DNA of 64,000 nt from positions 24,904,803-24,968,802 of the forward strand of contig CM037868.1 in assembly GCA_021292105.1 (NCBI GenBank). Direction: 5' to 3'. Made by a program: the position numbers and the translations under genes. This DNA is from Anadara kagoshimensis. Taxonomy: Eukaryota > Mollusca > Bivalvia > Arcoida > Arcidae. The stretch's first letter is position 1. Each line of letters begins with the position of its first letter. The notes beneath the pieces were generated by a model. That model worked only from the letters and a program-made list of their open reading frames with translations. It did no database searches and was not told where the DNA came from. Positions 58,447-64,000 of this stretch are shown in pieces.

Positions 58447-60904
58447 GTATGTGTGTGTGACAGGGAGATTGTAGTCTACATGTAAACCAAATACCTTAAT
58501 GATATAGGCCTATTCGTTTTTGAAAATTATATGATGTCCATTCCAAAAATGTTTTTATTTTGCCAATATATTTACAAAAACATAGCAGATAGGTAAAGTT
58601 AGCTACTAGTAACTGGTTACTATTGGTTGCCTACGTTAGCTATTTGTAGCCAATTACTTGTGGGAGAAAATTTAGCTACTGGTGGCTAGTTACTTGTTAA
58701 AAAAGCTGCTTGTTACTTTAAAAAATGTATCATCTATTAGCAACTTATTACCACCTACTAAAGGAATTTAGAAATGGGTCATTACTTCTGCAAAACTTGT
58801 ACCTAATATTTTTTATATCTACCTAACATTCAAGACGAGTAGCCCAGCTGCTGGGTATTAATTTTTAAGATATTCAAAATTCAAGTACATGTATATCATG
58901 ATGATGTAAATTTAATTCTGCATCCATTGATACCACCTATTCAAACATCAAGCTTCAATACGCACACATACGCTTCCACAAACCGGGGATGGAGAGTGGG
59001 AGTGGTGTTGGGTTCAAGTACAATTTCTATCATTTTCACTTTCAAGACGAGTTGCTGGGTATTTATTTTTAAGATTAACAAAATTCAAGAATATCATGAT
59101 AAAGTATATTTCACACGACACATGACAGACGGTGAACCATCTCAGTCAAAGCTATGATCTTATCATCTGTAACGCCTCTTGTTTCGTCATTGAACTATTG
59201 TTAATGCTAGCAAGTTGTTATTCAATACATGTAGACATACTGAAAACTAAAGAATGCTTTTACTTTCATTCCTAAAACATGCTACACATTGTCAAACTAC
59301 ATTTTGTTAATATTTTCTTTCATATTTTAACTCTGATTTTTAAGCCATGTATTTATCTAAACTCATCATGATCACGTACGTTTTAACTTAAAGATTTTTT
59401 ATGATAATGCTGATACACACAAGGGAGGATGTTTCCTTTATTTAACAATAGACCATGAATGGACACCAAGTGAAGTATAACCCAGTAAATATCTAATACA
59501 TTAAACAGCTTAAGGTAACATCACTGTCCAAAATTAATTTTAATTTTATTGCTATACAAACAAACTGACCAAACCACAATATTGTTACTTCAAATTCAAA
59601 AGATTCCCTATTTTTAGGGAAGATTTTGTGCGTTTGGCGTAGAACTGTAAGGCGTTATACCTTATTTTATTTACAATTCGTTACCCCTCACTGTCATGTG
59701 GTATTTTCTTTATACCTTATTTTTCTTAATGTATCGAATATCACGTTATTATTTTTTTTTCTAAAATTGTATCGCTTGTTTATGAACGCGTGAAAATCGG
59801 TAACAGTCGAGTTCACTGTAGATCTATCTACGTTGTTAAAAGTATACTCATTCTGACAAGATGGATATGAGGTATTTCTTTTGTCATACATGCATTGGTG
59901 TGCTGTTAAACCCCAAGCCCAAGCAGGATTAGACTCAAGATGGCGATTGGAAAGGATCGATTGGAAAACGACAGATAAGTTTATGCTTTTTTTAGTATCT
60001 AAGAGACATTGTTACACTTTAAAACTTTGACAATGGTTATATAACTCTGTTGTGAATCAAATGTGGCCAAAATTTAAGTTTAATTATATGTAAAAGTGTA
60101 TATTTCCAGTATTTTAATAACTTCTATGTACTGCTAGTGAAAAGTGTTCACCTACACTTTATATGAAGCCCAATTGATATTTTGTTGATAATCTCTTAAT
60201 TACCGGTATGTGAGAATCGGATGTAAATTCTACTTTTAATAATTTGAGATCAAATAAATATCGTGTGCATAATTTACTGATCAGAAATACACAAAAGGAA
60301 CAATATATGAAATAATTATTTAAATATACATAGAGTTTGATCACGGAATAATAGTGCTTCATTTTACTGTATTTTAAGGTGCCAATGTACACGCATTATT
60401 TGCGAGATCGTAAAATATTCTTTTGGTATTTTTTAGAAAAATATATTAAGATAATTTTTTAGGAAATAATATTAATATAAAAAAATTGATTTTTTTAACC
60501 AAGTGATTGTTAACAAAATCTTATAAAATCGAAAAGTTTGGAAAAGTCTAATTGTTTTCTTATTTCTCAAACAAAATATGACATTTTATTTCTTAATGTT
60601 ATTGCTTTTAGTACTAAAACCACACCGTCTGTGTTTTACACATCAGTTCCAAAGTCGGTAAACCAGTTTTCAACAATATAATATAAGGGGTAGGTAAAGG
60701 ACTAATTGACTGTTAGTTTTTATAGTTTACAAACAAATTAAAGGTTTTAAGTGTGCAATGTTAAAGTTTTTTGGTTAAGGTTTTATATAGGTTTCCTAAA
60801 CGTGCGGTTAGGTTTTGATTTACTGTTCTTCGGGCATCTATTGTTTTATCCGTAATGTAAGGAAGGTTAGTTATGGTTTAGGATCTCTTTTTTCAAATAT
60901 CTAG
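56546..60904. other. Polinton right arm, no recognised gene
   Basis: About 4.4 kb of AT-rich DNA without a convincing ORF; the longest open stretches (for example 58927-59157) have no family features. Visible structures: three diverged copies of a unit of about 85 bp around GTGTTACACATTT (56842-57025); two copies of a GTTTGTCCTTTATTTGGTGT unit (57786-57925); (CT)n runs at 57299-57319 and 58417-58447; a CA-rich patch near 57385; and an AGCTACT-rich patch at 58600-58700. Polintons of this size usually fill such space with genes, so decayed genes or an unrecognised nested insertion are possible. Confidence 0.5.
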
Positions 60905-61350
60905 ACATAAAAAATTCCATTCATAAAAATAAAACAGGACTACAGTGTGTAACTAGTGTTTACTCATTCATGGATATTTCAATGATCACGTGTTACTTTC
61001 TTTTGTATACCTCACTCGGTTATTTTAAAATTTCTTAATTTAACTACAAAAAGAATCCATTCATAAAAAACTGGGTTACTACCGTGTTTACTCATTCATG
61101 AATCTTTTGATGATCACGTGGATACCAACGGTTGATTTTTAAAAGTTCTCAATTTAAATACCAAAAAAATCTATTCATAAAAAACTGGGTTACTATCGTG
61201 TTTACTCATTTAGAATATTTTAATGATCACGTGTTATTTTCTTTTTGAATACCAACGGTTAACTTTGAAAGTTTTTAATGTTAAAATACAAAAAATTACA
61301 TTAAAAAACTGGGTTACTACAACGTTTACTATTCATTCGTAAAGATAATG
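60905..61350. repeat. Four diverged copies of a 120-bp repeat in the right arm
   Basis: Each unit has AAAAACTGGGTTACTA, CGTGTTTACTCATTCAT and, in three units, TGATCACGTG (near 60983, 61110 and 61220). The fourth unit lacks the CACGTG core. It sits between the empty arm and the right terminal repeat block. Confidence 0.8.
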
Positions 61351-61664
61351 ATTATTTTTTTTAAATATTCAGTTAAATTTAAGATACGGTGGAGTTTATA
61401 ATCTTACCTTGATATGTTCTGGTCTTTATTCAAAATATCTTATTTTTGGATCTGTACATATGTATGCTTACAGGGTTATTTCTTGTTTGACACGTTTTTC
61501 AAAAATACTACTATCTTAATAACCGCTAGTTTTAATCATAACCAATCATTAAACTCTCAATTCATTAACATGCTGTTTATTGTTATCATTTATTATTGGG
61601 TTCACACCCCCTTGTATATACCTGTCATATTACAAATGCATTAAATCGTAACTCTTAAACAATA

Positions 61665-62225
61665 GATACATTGCGGATGCATTGTACCATTACCTATGAC
61701 AATGGCACAATAGCGTCCCTTCAGAGGTTTTGTCGCATTGCGGGTATATTGCACTGCCCCTTTTTGTTATGCTTTCGTATTCTACGACATAGCGTCCCCT
61801 TCTCGGATTCAAACCTGCTACATTTCAAATGTTGCACCATTACCTATGATCATTACACAATAGCGTCCCTTCAGAGGTTTTGTCGCATTGCGGATGTATA
61901 AGACCGCCCCCTTTTGTTATGCTGTCGTATTCTACGACATAGCGTCCCCTTCTCGGATTCAAACCTGCTACATTTCAAATGTTGCACCATTACCTATGAT
62001 CATTACACAATAGCGTCCCTTCAGAGGTTTTGTCGCATTGCGGATGTATAAGACCGCCCCCTTTTGTTATGCTGTCGTATTCTACGACATAGCGTCCCCT
62101 TCTCGGATTTGAACCTGCTACATTTCAAATGTTGCACCATTACCTATGATCATTACACAATAGCGTCCCTTCAGAGGTTTTGTCGCATTGCGGATGTATA
62201 AGACCGCCCCCTTTTGTTATGCTTT
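61665..62225. repeat. 150-bp tandem repeat derived from the Polinton terminal repeat
   Basis: TAGCGTCCCTTCAGAGGTTT recurs at 61711, 61861, 62011 and 62161, a 150-bp period. Each unit is the complement of the inner part of the terminal repeat (AGGGGGCGGTCTTATACATC and CGCAATGCGACAAAACC). The left end has a single copy. On the minus strand the units carry GGTTTGAATCC or GGTTCAAATCC, and the outermost has GGTTCGAACCC, all close to the RNA polymerase III B-box consensus. Confidence 0.92.
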
Positions 62226-62327
62226 AGCACGTAAACCACTCCTTTCTACGTCATAGCGTCTCCTTCTCGGGTTCGAACCTGGTACATTCCAGACATTCCA
62301 ACCCTCTGCGGTGTAGAACATGCTGCT
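62163..62327. repeat. Polinton right terminal inverted repeat
   Basis: The complement of the left repeat at 44227-44386. It ends in GCGGTGTAGAACATGCTGCT. The 45 outer bases are identical between the ends. Confidence 0.95.
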
Positions 62328-62333
62328 TACTTC
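62328..62333. other. Polinton target-site duplication, right copy
   Basis: TACTTC, identical to 44221-44226. Confidence 0.93.
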
Positions 62334-62343
62334 GCTCGAGTTG

Positions 62344-62600
62344 ATTTGAGTTGAGTATTGGTGTTTACTGTCCTAGTCAAAAATATTTCACTTATATCGT
62401 GACGTCACCAGCTATAGGCAAAGCTGCAGAAGTTTTGTATACGCTTTGCGATAATATCATTATACAGCAAGGTTCTTCATCGTGCCAAGCTTAAGCCTAC
62501 CGTGACAAGAGGCTTGTTTATTTAATGTTCGTTCCCATCCGACAGATCCATGACTTGGCGAAAGAATATTCACTACCCACTTTTAACTTAAAAGCCGGTA
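62344..62600 (-). mobile_element. tRNA-derived SINE, copy 7, head missing
   Basis: The tail is at the left (GAGTTGAGTATTGGTGTTTA) and the body has TATCGTGACGTCACCAGCTA and TTCCCATCCGACAGATCCAT. The tRNA-like head is absent beyond about 62600. It starts about 10 bp from the Polinton target duplication, so the Polinton inserted beside an existing SINE or the reverse. Confidence 0.82.
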
Positions 62601-62884
62601 CTTTCACTTTTGGAGCACTCGGTCTTTTTTCCCTGGGGAAGGTTCGCGTATTTTACCTTATTTGTCAGTTTCAAAATATTTACTTTGCATCTGGATTTCG
62701 ATTTGGACATGGTTAATTCATTTGTTTTTTATTATAAGGTGAGAATTGGCTGCAATAGCTAATAATTTTCGGACGATCAAAACAAACTTGATGTAATTCG
62801 TTAAATCAAGCTCTATCAAAAGATCTTGACAAATTCACATTTGTATAGCAAGATACTTACGTGAATATTTTATTGTAAGTATCA
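62601..62884. other. Spacer, no gene seen
   Basis: No supportable feature. Confidence 0.4.
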
Positions 62885-64000
62885 TCGTGTCGGTATTATC
62901 ATATCGGTACTGGTATATCCGTATAGTCATGTCTATATATCATTGTCGATATGGTCATATCGGTACTGGTATATCCGTATAATCATGTCTATATATCCCT
63001 GTCGGTATAGTCATATCTGTACATGTATATCGGTATAGTCATGTCTAAATATCCCTGTCGGTATAGTCATATCGGTGCTGGTATATCCGTATAGTCATGT
63101 CTATATATCATTGTCGATATGGTCATATCGGTAATAGTATATCCGTATAGTCATATCTATATATCCCTGAAGGTATTGTCATATCGGTACTTGTATATCC
63201 GTATAGTCATGTCTATATATCCCTGTCGGTATAGTCATATCGGTACAGATATATCCGTATAGTCATGTCTATATATCATTGTCGATATGGTCATATCGGT
63301 AATAGTATATCCGTATAGTCATATCTATATATCCCTGAAGGTATTGTCATATCGGTACTTGTATATCCGTATAGTCATGTCTATATATCCCTGTCGGTAT
63401 AGTCATATCGGTACAGATATATCCGTATAGTCATGTCTGTATATCCCTCTCGGTGTAGTCATATCGGTACTTGTATATCCGTATAGTCATGTCTGTATAT
63501 CCCTGTATTTATAGTTATATCGGTACAGGTATATCAGTATAATCATGTCTACATATCCCTGTACATGTCTGAAGAGTCATATCGGTACAGATATATCCGT
63601 ATAGTCATGTCTGTATATCAATGTCTTTATAGTTATATCGGTACAGGTATATCAGTATAGTCATGTCTACATATCCCTGTCTGAAGAGTCATATCGGTAC
63701 AGGTATATCCGTATAGTCATGTCTATATATCCCTGTTGGTATAGTCATATCGGTACAGGTATATCCGTATAGTCATGTCTATATATCCCTGTCGGTATAG
63801 TCATATCGGTACTGGTATATCCGTATAGTCATGTCTATATATCCATGTCGCCAGAGTAATATCGGCACTGGTATATTCCAATAGCCATGTCTGTATATCC
63901 ATGTCAGTATAGTCATATCAGTACAGTTATATCCGTATAGTCATGTCTATATATCCTTGTCGGTATAGTCATATCGTTACAGGTACATCCGTATAGTCAT
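62885..64000. repeat. 56-bp minisatellite running off the right edge
   Basis: Units containing GGTATAGTCATATCGGTACT, GGTATATCCGTATAGTCATG and TCTATATATCCCTGTC, about 20 copies. A two-unit block (CATTGTCGATATGGTC ... CCCTGAAGGTATTG) is repeated at about 63110 and 63280. The array continues beyond the window. Confidence 0.95.

Larger units (their letters stand above)
44227..62327. mobile_element. Complete Polinton/Maverick (adintovirus-like) element
   Basis: 18,101 bp bounded by terminal inverted repeats that start AGCAGCATGTTCTACACCGC; the first 45 bases are identical at the two ends. The six bases TACTTC occur immediately outside both ends (44221-44226 and 62328-62333). A 6-bp duplication and AG...CT ends are the established Polinton hallmarks. 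The gene set fits: integrase with chromodomain, protein-primed family B polymerase, adenain-type protease, packaging ATPase, major and minor capsid proteins. Plus-strand genes occupy 44506-51797 and the polymerase runs convergently from 56439. Many genes are frameshifted, so this copy is probably not functional as assembled, but both ends and the duplication are intact, which argues for a fairly recent insertion. Confidence 0.97.

Overview
The window is eukaryotic nuclear DNA, most likely from a bivalve mollusc. That is an inference. It rests on the AT-rich sequence, abundant tRNA-headed SINEs and short inverted-repeat transposons, very long minisatellites, an intronless TRIM (RING/B-box) gene and a complete Polinton. 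No operons, rRNA genes or CRISPR arrays are present. Well over a quarter of the window is tandem repeat.

Layout. 1-5215 is an 87-bp satellite, followed by a 21-bp array (5273-5605) and a SINE. 6348-8402 is a short inverted-repeat element whose interior is an expanded array of about 53 bp. 8480-11760 holds a palindrome, microsatellites, copies of a short inverted repeat and two opposed arrays of GGTACGAAATGG. 11946-18635 is a 34-bp minisatellite of roughly 195 copies. 19120-25990 is a patchwork of SINEs, MITEs and fold-back repeats. 26188-30143 is a decayed LINE interrupted by a MITE, a SINE and a third unassigned insert. 30316-33060 holds two more arrays (56 bp and 51 bp). 38037-39991 is the only recognisable host gene, a TRIM protein on the minus strand with one frameshift. 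41690-41880 is the 3' end of another LINE.

The centrepiece is a full-length Polinton/Maverick (adintovirus-like) element at 44227-62327, 18,101 bp. It has AG...CT terminal inverted repeats whose first 45 bases are identical, and a perfect 6-bp target duplication, TACTTC. On the plus strand it carries an orphan ORF, a protein with two PC4-type domains, a retrovirus-type integrase with a chromodomain, a penton-like minor capsid protein, a lysine-rich core-like protein, a double-jelly-roll-type major capsid protein, an adenain-type protease, a packaging ATPase and two small late ORFs. A protein-primed family B DNA polymerase runs convergently on the minus strand. Integrase and polymerase would serve self-synthesising transposition; capsid proteins, protease and ATPase would serve virion assembly. 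About fifteen single-base frameshifts break most of the long genes. Several lie in A7/T7 runs, so either genuine decay or homopolymer assembly error is possible. The right arm (56545-61670) has no recognised gene, and the inner part of the right terminal repeat is amplified as four 150-bp units.

62340-62600 is another SINE, and 62885-64000 is a 56-bp minisatellite that runs off the end of the window.
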